DNA of 47,615 nucleotides, from contig NZ_AUCF01000039.1 in the NCBI RefSeq assembly GCF_000429625.1, forward strand, positions 1 through 47,615. The letters are read 5' to 3'. This DNA comes from Azospirillum halopraeferens DSM 3675. GTDB lineage: Bacteria > Pseudomonadota > Alphaproteobacteria > Azospirillales > Azospirillaceae. The notes below the pieces were generated by a model. It ran no database searches. It saw only the letters and a program-made list of their open reading frames with translations, and was not told the origin of the DNA. Shown in pieces: positions 16,312 to 23,929 of this stretch (positions are counted from its first letter, which is position 1; each line of letters starts with the position of its first letter). The position numbers and the translations under genes are program-made.

Positions 16312-17268
16312 GTGCGCTCGGCGGCGGCGCTGCTGTTGCTGCTGCTGCTCGCTCCGGGGTGGACCGGCGGGGCGCAGGCCCAGCTCGCCTGGATCACCAA
16401 CCAGGGGGCGGACACCGTCTCGGTGCTGGACACCGCGGCCGGCACGGTGGTCGCCACCCTGCCGGTCAGCGGCGCCCCCGCGGGGGTGGCGGTGGCGCCG
16501 GACGCAAGCGCGGTCTTCATCACCGGCCCCGCCGACCGCAGCGTGCAGCGCATCGACGCCGGCCGCCGCACCGTCGACGCCCGGCGCACCCTGGGCGACG
16601 GGCCGCTGGGCATCGACGCCGATCCCGACGGGCGGCGGCTCTACGTCGCGGACTGGTACGGCAACCGGCTGTTCGTCCTGGACACCGGCACGCTGGAGAC
16701 GCTGGCGGAGATCCCCGTGGGGCGGGCCCCGTCGGGAGTCGCCGTGGCGCCGCGCCGCGGCCTGGTGCTGGTCGCCAACCGCGACGACGACAGCGTCTCG
16801 CTGGTGGACCCGGCGGCCGGCCGCGTCACCGCCACCGTTCCGGTCGGCCGCCACCCCTTCGGCATCGCCGTCGACCCCGACGAACGGCGCGCCTGGGTGG
16901 CCAATGTGGAAAGCGACGACGTCAGCGTCATCGACCTGGACGCGGCGCGGACGGTGGCCGCCGTGCCGGTGGGCTCCACCCCCTACGCGGTCGCCGTCAC
17001 CCCCGACGGGGCGCTGGCCTTCGTCACCGACCAGCACGACGACACCGTGTCGGCCATCGACACGGCGGCCCTGCGCGTCGTCGCCACCATCCCCGTCGCC
17101 GGCTTTCCCGAGGGGATCGCCGCCCACCCCGACGGCACCCGCGTCTTCGTCGCCAACTGGTTCGGCAACGCCGTCAGCGTCATCGACACCGCCGGCCTGC
17201 GCGTCATCGCCGAGATCCCCACCGGCGACGGCAGCCGCGCCTTCGGCCGCTTCATCGCCGGCCGCTGA
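16312..17268 (+). CDS. Secreted YVTN-family beta-propeller protein
   Basis: A 318-residue propeller starting at a GTG one base after the MxaD-like gene. Signal peptide about residues 1-23 (GGAQA). About seven blades repeat the pattern 'VATLPVSGAPAGVAVAPD..AVFI' and 'V.VIDTA'. It is distinct from the propeller at 4027-5007 (Ala/Arg-rich, shorter blades) yet of the same general class, so two such proteins serve this island. Function unknown; it may cap or dock the dehydrogenase complex. The kinase gene starts 53 bp later. Confidence 0.85.
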   Translation: MRSAAALLLLLLLAPGWTGGAQAQLAWITNQGADTVSVLDTAAGTVVATLPVSGAPAGVAVAPDASAVFITGPADRSVQRIDAGRRTVDARRTLGDGPLGIDADPDGRRLYVADWYGNRLFVLDTGTLETLAEIPVGRAPSGVAVAPRRGLVLVANRDDDSVSLVDPAAGRVTATVPVGRHPFGIAVDPDERRAWVANVESDDVSVIDLDAARTVAAVPVGSTPYAVAVTPDGALAFVTDQHDDTVSAIDTAALRVVATIPVAGFPEGIAAHPDGTRVFVANWFGNAVSVIDTAGLRVIAEIPTGDGSRAFGRFIAGR

Positions 17269-17321
17269 CCGGTCCGACAAATTCCCCCGTCCCGTCCGGC
17301 GGCTGCGGTATAGTGCCGGTC

Positions 17322-19157
17322 ATGCTGCGAACGCCGGGTTGCCTGCTTGCCGTCGCGGTCCGGACGGCGGCGGCCGCCGGATTGTGGACGGCGATCACCG
17401 TCGGTCTCTGCACGGCCGCGGCCGCCGCGGACACCGTGCGCGTCGGCGTGCTCGCCTACCAGGGATCGGAGCGGGCGGCGCGGGACTTCGAGCCGACGCT
17501 GGATCACCTGAACGCCACCATCCCCGGGGTGCGGTTCACCATGGTGCCGCTCGACCTGCCCGGCGTGGTGATGGCGGCGGCGGACCGCAGCGTCGATTTC
17601 ATCATCACCAACCCCGGCAGCTACGTGACGCTGGAGGCGCGCTTCGCGGCGACGCGCATCGCCACGCTGGAGGCCGGCCCCCTCGGCACGCCCACGGCCG
17701 CCATCGGCTCCACGATCATCCGCCGCGCCGACACCCCCGCCATCGCCGCGCTGAAGGACCTGCGGGGGCGCACGGTGGCGGTGGTGTCGACGGAAGCCTT
17801 CGGCGGCTTCCAGATCGCCTGGCGGGAGATGCAGGAGGCGGGCGTGCGCCCCTTCGCGGACCTGCGCGACCTGCGCGCGGTGGGCTTCCCCATGGAAGGG
17901 GTGGTCGACGCCGTGCGCTCCGGCACGGCGGACGCCGGCATCCTGCGCGCCTGCCTGCTGGAAGAGCTGGAGCAGCAGGGGCGCGTCGCCCCCGGGGAGT
18001 TCGCGGTGGTGGCTGCCCGCCCGCACATCGACATGCCCTGCCGGGTGTCGTCGCGGCTCTATCCCGACTGGCCCTTCGCCCGCCTGCCCCACACCCCCCG
18101 CGACCTGGCGCGGCGGGTGGCCGCGGCCCTGCTGCTGATGCCCCCGGCGGCGGGCAAGTCGTGGACGGCGCCGCTGGACTACACGCCGGTGCACGAGCTG
18201 TTCCGCACCCTGCGCATCGGCCCCTACCCGCGCACAGCGCCGTCGCTGGAGGAGCTGGCCCGCGACCACTGGCAATGGCTGGCCGTGGCGGCGGCGGCGG
18301 CGGTCTGGTGGGTCGTCCACGCCGCCCGCGTGGAGGTGCTGGTGCGCCGGCGCACCCGCGAGCTGGAGCACCAGATCGCCGAGCGCGAGCGGGCCGAGGC
18401 CACCGCCCGGCGCCTGCAGCGGGAGCGCGACCAGCTCTCCCGCCTGGGCATCGTCGGCGAGATGGCCAGCACCATCGCCCATGAACTCAATCAGCCGCTC
18501 GGCGCCATCACCAACTTCGCCAACGGCATGAACCGCATCCTGGAGTCCGGGCAACCGGACATGGCCATGCTGCGCCACGGGGTGCAGGCGGTGACCCAGC
18601 AGGCGGAGCGGGCCACCGCCATCATCCGGCGCACCCGCGGCTTCGTCCGCCGCCGCGACGCCCGGCGCTCCGTCATCGACGTCAACGTCGCGGTGATCGA
18701 GGCCCTGACCCTGTTCGGCGCGCCGGAGACACCCTCGGCCGTCCGCATCCACACGGAGTTCGCCATCGGCCTGCCGTCGGTGCGGGCCGACCGGATCGAG
18801 GTGCAGCAGGTGTTGCTGAACCTGGTGCAGAACGCCATCGACGCCACGCGGGAGGTGGGCGGCGGCGCCATCTCCGTGCGCACCGACACGGTCGACGGCA
18901 TGGTCCGTGTCGCCGTGTGCGACTGCGGTCCGGGCATCGACGCGGCGGCGGCGTCACGCCTGTTCGAGCCGTTCTACACCACAAAGCCGGACGGCCTGGG
19001 GCTGGGCCTGTCGATCTGCCGCACCATCGTCGAACGGCACGGCGGCCGCATCGTGGCGACCGGCAACCCGCAGGGCGGGCTGACCGTGGCGTTCACCCTG
19101 CCCCCGGCGGAGGAGACCGGCCCCGAGGAGACGAACGACCTGGAAGAGGTGCGGTGA
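17322..19157 (+). CDS. Sensor histidine kinase with PhnD-like periplasmic sensor (TtrS-like)
   Basis: A 611-residue kinase. A signal/anchor (about 1-37) precedes a PhnD-type binding-protein domain (about 38-290): 'VRVGVLAYQGSERAARDFEP', 'DFIITNPGSYVTLE', 'DLRGRTVAVVS'. One membrane helix lies near residues 315-330 ('WLAVAAAAAVWWVV'), then a short coiled coil, the phospho-acceptor helix 'GEMASTIAHELNQPLGAITN' near residue 385, and ATPase motifs 'LLNLVQNAIDA', 'DCGPGID', 'GLGLGLSIC'. The layout equals that of the tetrathionate sensor TtrS. Its stop overlaps the ATG of the response regulator (TGATG). The ligand is unknown; an oxidised sulfur compound or an alcohol-oxidation product are both possible. 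Confidence 0.9.
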   Translation: MLRTPGCLLAVAVRTAAAAGLWTAITVGLCTAAAAADTVRVGVLAYQGSERAARDFEPTLDHLNATIPGVRFTMVPLDLPGVVMAAADRSVDFIITNPGSYVTLEARFAATRIATLEAGPLGTPTAAIGSTIIRRADTPAIAALKDLRGRTVAVVSTEAFGGFQIAWREMQEAGVRPFADLRDLRAVGFPMEGVVDAVRSGTADAGILRACLLEELEQQGRVAPGEFAVVAARPHIDMPCRVSSRLYPDWPFARLPHTPRDLARRVAAALLLMPPAAGKSWTAPLDYTPVHELFRTLRIGPYPRTAPSLEELARDHWQWLAVAAAAAVWWVVHAARVEVLVRRRTRELEHQIAERERAEATARRLQRERDQLSRLGIVGEMASTIAHELNQPLGAITNFANGMNRILESGQPDMAMLRHGVQAVTQQAERATAIIRRTRGFVRRRDARRSVIDVNVAVIEALTLFGAPETPSAVRIHTEFAIGLPSVRADRIEVQQVLLNLVQNAIDATREVGGGAISVRTDTVDGMVRVAVCDCGPGIDAAAASRLFEPFYTTKPDGLGLGLSICRTIVERHGGRIVATGNPQGGLTVAFTLPPAEETGPEETNDLEEVR

Positions 19158-19783
19158 TGGAAGAAGCCCCGCTCGTACTGGTGGTGGATGACGACGAGGG
19201 CATGCGCACCTCCGTCGCCTTCCTGCTGGCGTCCGTCGGCATTGCCTGCGAAACCTGTGCGTCGGCCGAAGACCTCCTGCGCTCCCCCCGCCTGCGGCCG
19301 CCGCTGCGGCCGGGCTGCATCCTGCTGGACGTCCGCATGCCCGGCATGAGCGGCATCGAGCTGCTGCGCCACCTCAAGCAGCGCGGGTGCAAGCGGCCGG
19401 TCATCATGATCACCGGCCACGGCGACGTCCCGCTCGCCGTCTCGGCGCTGAAGGCCGGGGCGGAGGACTTCATCGAGAAGCCATTCAAGGACCAGGAGCT
19501 GCTGGACGCGATCAACGCCGCCATCCGCCGGAGCCGCAGCATCCTGGAGCACAGCGCCGAACGCGAAGCGGTCGAGGCCCGCCTGGCCCGCCTGAGCCGG
19601 CGCGAGCGGGAGGTCCTGGCGCTGGTCCTCGACGGCAAGCAGAACAAGGAGATCGCCGCGGCGTTGGCGATCTCCATCAAGACCGTCGAAGGCCACCGCC
19701 AGATGGCCATGGAGAAGATGGGCGCCAGGTCGCTGGCCGAACTGGTGCGCATGATGGTGACCCCGGCGGCGGCACCTCATTGA
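19157..19783 (+). CDS. FixJ/TtrR-like response regulator
   Basis: A 208-residue regulator. Receiver domain residues 5-125: 'LVVDDDEGMRTSV', phosphorylated Asp in 'CILLDVRMPGMSG', 'IMITGHGDVPLAV' and 'DFIEKPF', typical of the FixJ group. LuxR-type helix-turn-helix about residues 145-200: 'LSRREREVLALVLDGKQNKEIA' and 'KTVEGHRQMAMEKM'. It is translationally coupled to the kinase and completes the two-component pair. Targets are not evident; candidates are the quinoprotein or sox promoters. A 63-bp repeat begins five bases after its stop. Confidence 0.92.
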   Translation: MEEAPLVLVVDDDEGMRTSVAFLLASVGIACETCASAEDLLRSPRLRPPLRPGCILLDVRMPGMSGIELLRHLKQRGCKRPVIMITGHGDVPLAVSALKAGAEDFIEKPFKDQELLDAINAAIRRSRSILEHSAEREAVEARLARLSRREREVLALVLDGKQNKEIAAALAISIKTVEGHRQMAMEKMGARSLAELVRMMVTPAAAPH

Positions 19784-19787
19784 TGCC

Positions 19788-19850
19788 GGCCCGACAGGGC
19801 CGAAGCCTGCGTGGCGTGTGAACGCAACGGTCAGGACGGTCCCGACCGCG
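19788..19850. repeat. 63-bp hairpin repeat, copy 1
   Basis: Begins GGCCCGACAGGGCC and ends with an imperfect stem CGGTCAGGA/TCCCGACCG. It is identical to 36905-36967 at 56 of 63 positions and has the same orientation. Both copies lie just downstream of the last gene of a plus-strand unit, so a transcript-end or mRNA-stability function is likely. Confidence 0.8.
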
Positions 19851-20236
19851 CAGGATCGTCGCCCGGCCGTTCGTGCCCGGTGCTCCCGACCGTATCCGCG
19901 CCTGCGACCTTCGGGACCGGCGGGTTCTTGCCGCCGTCGGGCAAGGAGAACCGCGCCGCCCCGGCTCCAAGAATCAACACTCGATGTGTCCGGTCATCTG
20001 AAGAAGATGGACACAATCAACACACCATTGCGGGCAGCGATCCATACAACTCATACATTCATATGCGGTCGCCGCGACTCATTTTGTCGATAATGCAGAA
20101 AATTGTAACGGCGCGACCTCTGTTCGCATGATCGACTTGCCGGCCCTCCCCTAAGGTGGTATTTCTTTTCATGAGACAGAGTTATCGTATTAGATAACTC
20201 CGGTCGTATCAATCAATCCGTTCGTGGAAGATCGCA
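19851..20236 (+). promoter_or_regulatory. AT-rich leader region of the 1005-aa protein gene, with an inverted repeat
   Basis: Within this gap base composition shifts to AT-rich between about 19990 and 20236, unlike anything nearby. A perfect inverted repeat, AGTTATC-6 nt-GATAACT, lies at 20180-20199, 38 bp before the ATG at 20237, and could be an operator or an RNA hairpin in the leader. No convincing gene was found in the gap; reading frames there are short. Confidence 0.45.
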
Positions 20237-23200
20237 ATGAACTCGCAAAAGTCGTTGTACGACAAGGTTCCGTCCTGGATTGCCACGATCCGGAACGGGT
20301 TCGTTCCCTTCTTCAGCCTTGCCTACACGGACGAGGCCGATGCCTTCCGCCAGACCGCCGACCTGCGGCCGCTGGTGTTCGACAAAGGGCGGATCCTGAT
20401 CGACCGCTTCACCGTGACGCAGCCGCAGTTCAGCAGCAGTTCCGTCGCCTGGGCCCACCAGAGCGATCGCGGCTTCACCGGTGGCAGTCTGTTCTATGCC
20501 AGGTCCGGCACCGAGTTGCACGGACACATCAGCATCGGCGACGATTCGGAGACCGCAACCGAGTCCCATGTGTTCGCGACGGCCTTCCCGCTGTCGGAAT
20601 ACACCACGACGCTGACCGCCGCCGGCGCCGGCGCCGGCGCCGGCGCAACGGACGGCCCGATCCTGCGGATCGGCGTGCAGACCGGGCAGGGGCTCGCGCC
20701 GCGCATCTCCGTCTTCCTCGACGCGCTCGACGTGACGCACGGCATCACCCAGTCGCTGGAGGCGCGGAGCGGGCGTCCCGTGCTCGACATCCTCCTGCCC
20801 GAAACGCCCGACGCGGCGGGCCTGTCCGGCGCCGCCCACATCGTGTTCGACATCGGCCGGGACGGTGCGGTCACCTTCACCGGCACCATCACCGATCTCG
20901 GCGCCGACGGCGACGTGACCGTCACCACCTGGACCGGCGAGCGGCGGGAGCCGGCCGCCGTGGAATCGGCCCTGATGGAGGCGGAGACCCCGCCGCTGGC
21001 CTTCGTGGATGCGGTGCTCCCCTCCGGCGAGAGCGCGCTGTCGGAAGCCGAGCTGGAATCCCCCGAGGTGCAGAGGGCGATCCTCGCGATCCTCGGCAAG
21101 CGGCCCGACGACAACGACGTCTCGAACGCATCGACCTCCTACATGATGGAGAACATGAAGTACGCGATGTGGCAGGACACATCGGATGACGAGGTCACCA
21201 GCCGTCGCAAGTGGATGGAGAACTATTTCAAGGAACAGAAGCCGGACATCAAGGACCCGCAGCGGATCGAGACCATCCTGAAGGACGGCGACTGGTACCG
21301 CAGCACCATGGCGACCGCGATCCTCGGCAACTCGCTGGCCGACCAGAAACTCGACAGCAAGGTGGTGCCGCGACCGATCGACGACACGCGGCGGGGGACG
21401 CTGAAGACCTATGTCCAGACCGCCCTGGGGGCGGACGAGACCTACACCCGCCAGCAAAGCGCCCTGTGGCGCACCGTCTACTTCGACCGGGCGCCGAGCC
21501 TGAAAGCCTACGCCGAGGAGGACAAGGCCAAGCTGGCGGCGCGGCCCGCGGGCGCGCCGACTCCGGACGACTGGGACGGCATGACCTGGGCGGAGCGCAT
21601 CCTCGAATACGCGACCGCGCCGAAGCAGTTCCAGATCATCACCGACAACCTCAGCTCCGGCACGGGCACCGTCGGCGGCGACGTCTCGCAGGAGGAGAAG
21701 GCGATCGCCGACGCCAACGCCAAGATCGCGACCTTCGAGGCGAAGCTGGCGCAGTACCGGACGAAGCTGGCGCAGCTCCAGAGCCAGTCGCCACCCGACA
21801 CCGACATGATCGACATGACGCAGACGATGATCGACTCTCTGGAATCGTCGATCGCGCTCCAGAAGGCGTCGGTCGCGTCGCTCGAGCAGCAGAAGGCCGA
21901 CCGCGAGAAGAAGGCGCTGCTGACCATGCGCAACGTGTCGAGTCTGCTCTACGCGCTCGACGCCAGCGGAAACCTCTCGCAGACCTACATGGACGGCGTC
22001 GGCATGGCCTATCTGGCCAAGTCGCTGGAGAACACCGACATCGGCCGGATCACCGACTACGAGTCGACCCTCACCGACTACATCGAGCGGTTCCTCAACG
22101 ACGTGGCCAACAACCGCGTCACGGTGTTCGGCCCGATCGATGAGACCGGCGACCTCAACGAACTGCTCAAGGCGGAGGGGCTCACCGCCAAGCAGCTCGC
22201 CTCGATGATGGTGCAGAGCCTCGTCAACGCCCGCAGCCCGAACTTCCTCGAGAGCGCCAACAGCGCGACGCAGACGTTCAGCCAGCGTTACCCCAAGCTG
22301 ACCGGCGTCTTCCGCATCGGCCTGATCGCCGGCTACATCTTCACCTTCATGAAGGTTCTCAACGTCGTTCAGCAAGGGACCGGCAGCGACTCGACGGTCG
22401 ACAAGGTGATGACCTACGGGACCTTCACGTCCCTGGCGATCGAGACCGTGCGTTCCCTCGCCACCAACGTCAAGAACCTGTTCACGTCCATCTTCAGGCG
22501 GGCCGGCGACGGGGGTGCGCAGGCGGCACCGATTCCTCAGGAGCCGGGCGCCTTCGGCCGCTTCTTCCGCTCCATCGGCCAGGCCATCGCACGGGGCGTC
22601 ATGCGGGTCGTCACCACGGTGCGCGCGGTGGCCGGCGGGATTGCCGAGGCGGTTGCCGCCAACCGCCTGTTCGCCGCCGTCCGCGGCTTCTTCTCGCGCC
22701 TCGTGGGCGCGGTCGGCCGGGCGGTCGGCTGGGTCCGCGACCGCGTGGTGGGCGGCATCACCGGTCTTGCCGGCCGGATCGCCGCGTCGCCCCGATGGGC
22801 CGCCTTCGCCAGCTTCATGGGCAAGGCGTTCACCGTCATCGCCAAGGGCCTGATGGTGATCGCCAGCATCTGGACCGCGGTGTCCGAGGGCATCAACATG
22901 GTCAACGTCTGGAAGACGAGCCAGTCGGGCTGGCAAAAGGCGCTGGCGACCCTGCAGTTCGTGGCCATCGCCCTGTCCACCGTGGCCACCGTGATCGGCG
23001 TCTTCTCCTCCGCCGTGGTCTGGAGCGGGGCCGGCGCGATCCTGGCCCTCGTCGCCCTGGGGATCGGCCTGCTGATCAGCTACCTGTGGCCGCCGGAGTC
23101 GACGATCCAGAAGATGATCTCGCAGGTCTTCGTCCCCTTCATCGACGGCACCGCCGCACCGGCGGTGGCGAAGACCAAGGAGGTGACGGCGCCGACGACC

Positions 23201-23254
23201 ATGGACGACGCCGAGGAGGATATGGTCGCCGGGGGCGAACTGGCCATGGCCTAG
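20237..23254 (+). CDS. Large protein of unknown function: beta repeats, coiled coil, C-terminal membrane segments (1005 aa)
   Basis: I do not recognise this 1005-residue protein. Residues about 20-128 and 140-240 are two beta-rich segments joined by a linker AGAGAGAGA (129-137); both carry a motif of the form 'F...G...F.G.I' (residues about 84-99 and 202-217), the second ending 'VTVTTW'. Residues 280-470 are helical and charged with many Trp/Tyr. Residues about 483-560 are a coiled coil ('EAKLAQYRTKLAQLQSQ'). Hydrophobic segments at about 691-711, 864-885 and 906-950, with Gly/Ala-rich amphipathic stretches between 775 and 850, suggest insertion into membranes. No signal peptide. Such a layout would fit a pore-forming or contact-delivered protein, but that is inference. 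It heads a five-gene run. Confidence 0.85.
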   Translation: MNSQKSLYDKVPSWIATIRNGFVPFFSLAYTDEADAFRQTADLRPLVFDKGRILIDRFTVTQPQFSSSSVAWAHQSDRGFTGGSLFYARSGTELHGHISIGDDSETATESHVFATAFPLSEYTTTLTAAGAGAGAGATDGPILRIGVQTGQGLAPRISVFLDALDVTHGITQSLEARSGRPVLDILLPETPDAAGLSGAAHIVFDIGRDGAVTFTGTITDLGADGDVTVTTWTGERREPAAVESALMEAETPPLAFVDAVLPSGESALSEAELESPEVQRAILAILGKRPDDNDVSNASTSYMMENMKYAMWQDTSDDEVTSRRKWMENYFKEQKPDIKDPQRIETILKDGDWYRSTMATAILGNSLADQKLDSKVVPRPIDDTRRGTLKTYVQTALGADETYTRQQSALWRTVYFDRAPSLKAYAEEDKAKLAARPAGAPTPDDWDGMTWAERILEYATAPKQFQIITDNLSSGTGTVGGDVSQEEKAIADANAKIATFEAKLAQYRTKLAQLQSQSPPDTDMIDMTQTMIDSLESSIALQKASVASLEQQKADREKKALLTMRNVSSLLYALDASGNLSQTYMDGVGMAYLAKSLENTDIGRITDYESTLTDYIERFLNDVANNRVTVFGPIDETGDLNELLKAEGLTAKQLASMMVQSLVNARSPNFLESANSATQTFSQRYPKLTGVFRIGLIAGYIFTFMKVLNVVQQGTGSDSTVDKVMTYGTFTSLAIETVRSLATNVKNLFTSIFRRAGDGGAQAAPIPQEPGAFGRFFRSIGQAIARGVMRVVTTVRAVAGGIAEAVAANRLFAAVRGFFSRLVGAVGRAVGWVRDRVVGGITGLAGRIAASPRWAAFASFMGKAFTVIAKGLMVIASIWTAVSEGINMVNVWKTSQSGWQKALATLQFVAIALSTVATVIGVFSSAVVWSGAGAILALVALGIGLLISYLWPPESTIQKMISQVFVPFIDGTAAPAVAKTKEVTAPTTMDDAEEDMVAGGELAMA

Positions 23255-23323
23255 GCGCGGGCCCGGCAACAGCGCGCGCGGGGCCGGGCCGGCGCAGGCC
23301 CGCCCGGCCCCGCAATCCCCTGT

Positions 23324-23366
23324 CATACGGTCGGCACTTGATCACTTCCATCAATTGCCGCCGGTA
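23324..23366. repeat. Modular palindromic repeat, copy D (one imperfect hairpin)
   Basis: An imperfect hairpin, 18-base arms ATACGGTCGGCACTTGAT and ATCAATTGCCGCCGGTAT, three mismatched pairs. The internal core TGATCACTTCCATC is shared with copy C (28439-28477) and, on the other strand, with module a of copy B (27460-27494). It lies between the 1005-aa gene and the next gene. Confidence 0.65.
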
Positions 23367-23392
23367 TCACCCGGATCGGCAAGGATCGTGCC

Positions 23393-23878
23393 ATGGAAGC
23401 GGACGACAGCCTACACCACGGGACGGAGGCCGCCCTGGCGGCGTTCCGATGGATCAAGGGCCTGGCGATGGCCGGCAACTTCGAGTCTTCCCTGCTCGGC
23501 GACGCCGGCCCGCCGCGCCGCCCGACCGTCTACGACACCTCCGTCACCGACCAGGAGGTGCTGCTCGCCGGCGGCACCCCGTCCCCGGTCCCCGGCTTCC
23601 GGCTGACCTTGCGCGCCGGGGGACCGAACGGCCACGAGGTCGCCGTGGATGACATCGTCCTCGGCGTGGACGATTACCGGTTCACCTACATGGACGACGT
23701 CCTTCATCTCGACCTCCGGGTCGGTGTGCAGACGTTCGGCGCCCGCGCCGGCCTGTACCGGACGGGGTGCATCCGGTTCGCGCCGTCGGGCCGGACCTTC
23801 ACCGGGCTGGTCAGCCGGACCAGTCCCGAAACCCTCGTCACCTACAAGTGGGACGGCACGGTCGCGCCGGGCGGATGA
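23393..23878 (+). CDS. Hypothetical protein sharing a beta motif with the 1005-aa protein, 161 aa
   Basis: A 161-residue protein without signal peptide. Residues 1-35 are helical ('ALAAFRWIKGLAMAG'); residues about 65-158 are beta-rich and end 'GCIRFAPSGRTFTGLVS' then 'VTYKWDG'. This matches the pattern 'HIVFDIGRDGAVTFTGTIT ... VTTWTG' in the second beta segment of the 1005-residue protein, and less closely 'GSLFYARSGTELHGHIS' in the first. So the two neighbours probably share a domain. Function unknown; a partner, inhibitor or immunity role is conceivable. A Cys lies in the shared motif here but not in the large protein. Confidence 0.7.
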   Translation: MEADDSLHHGTEAALAAFRWIKGLAMAGNFESSLLGDAGPPRRPTVYDTSVTDQEVLLAGGTPSPVPGFRLTLRAGGPNGHEVAVDDIVLGVDDYRFTYMDDVLHLDLRVGVQTFGARAGLYRTGCIRFAPSGRTFTGLVSRTSPETLVTYKWDGTVAPGG

Positions 23879-23929
23879 CGGCCGCACCGCGGCAGACCCC
23901 CGAGCGGCGTCCGGCATTGGGAGACAGCG

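Noticed and set aside
20213..23326. A 1037-codon minus-strand frame opposite the 1005-aa gene
   Set aside because: I considered it because the plus-strand protein is unknown. The plus strand has ordered features (coiled coil, hydrophobic segments, beta motif, normal composition), while the minus frame is Arg/Gly/His/Asp-rich without structure.
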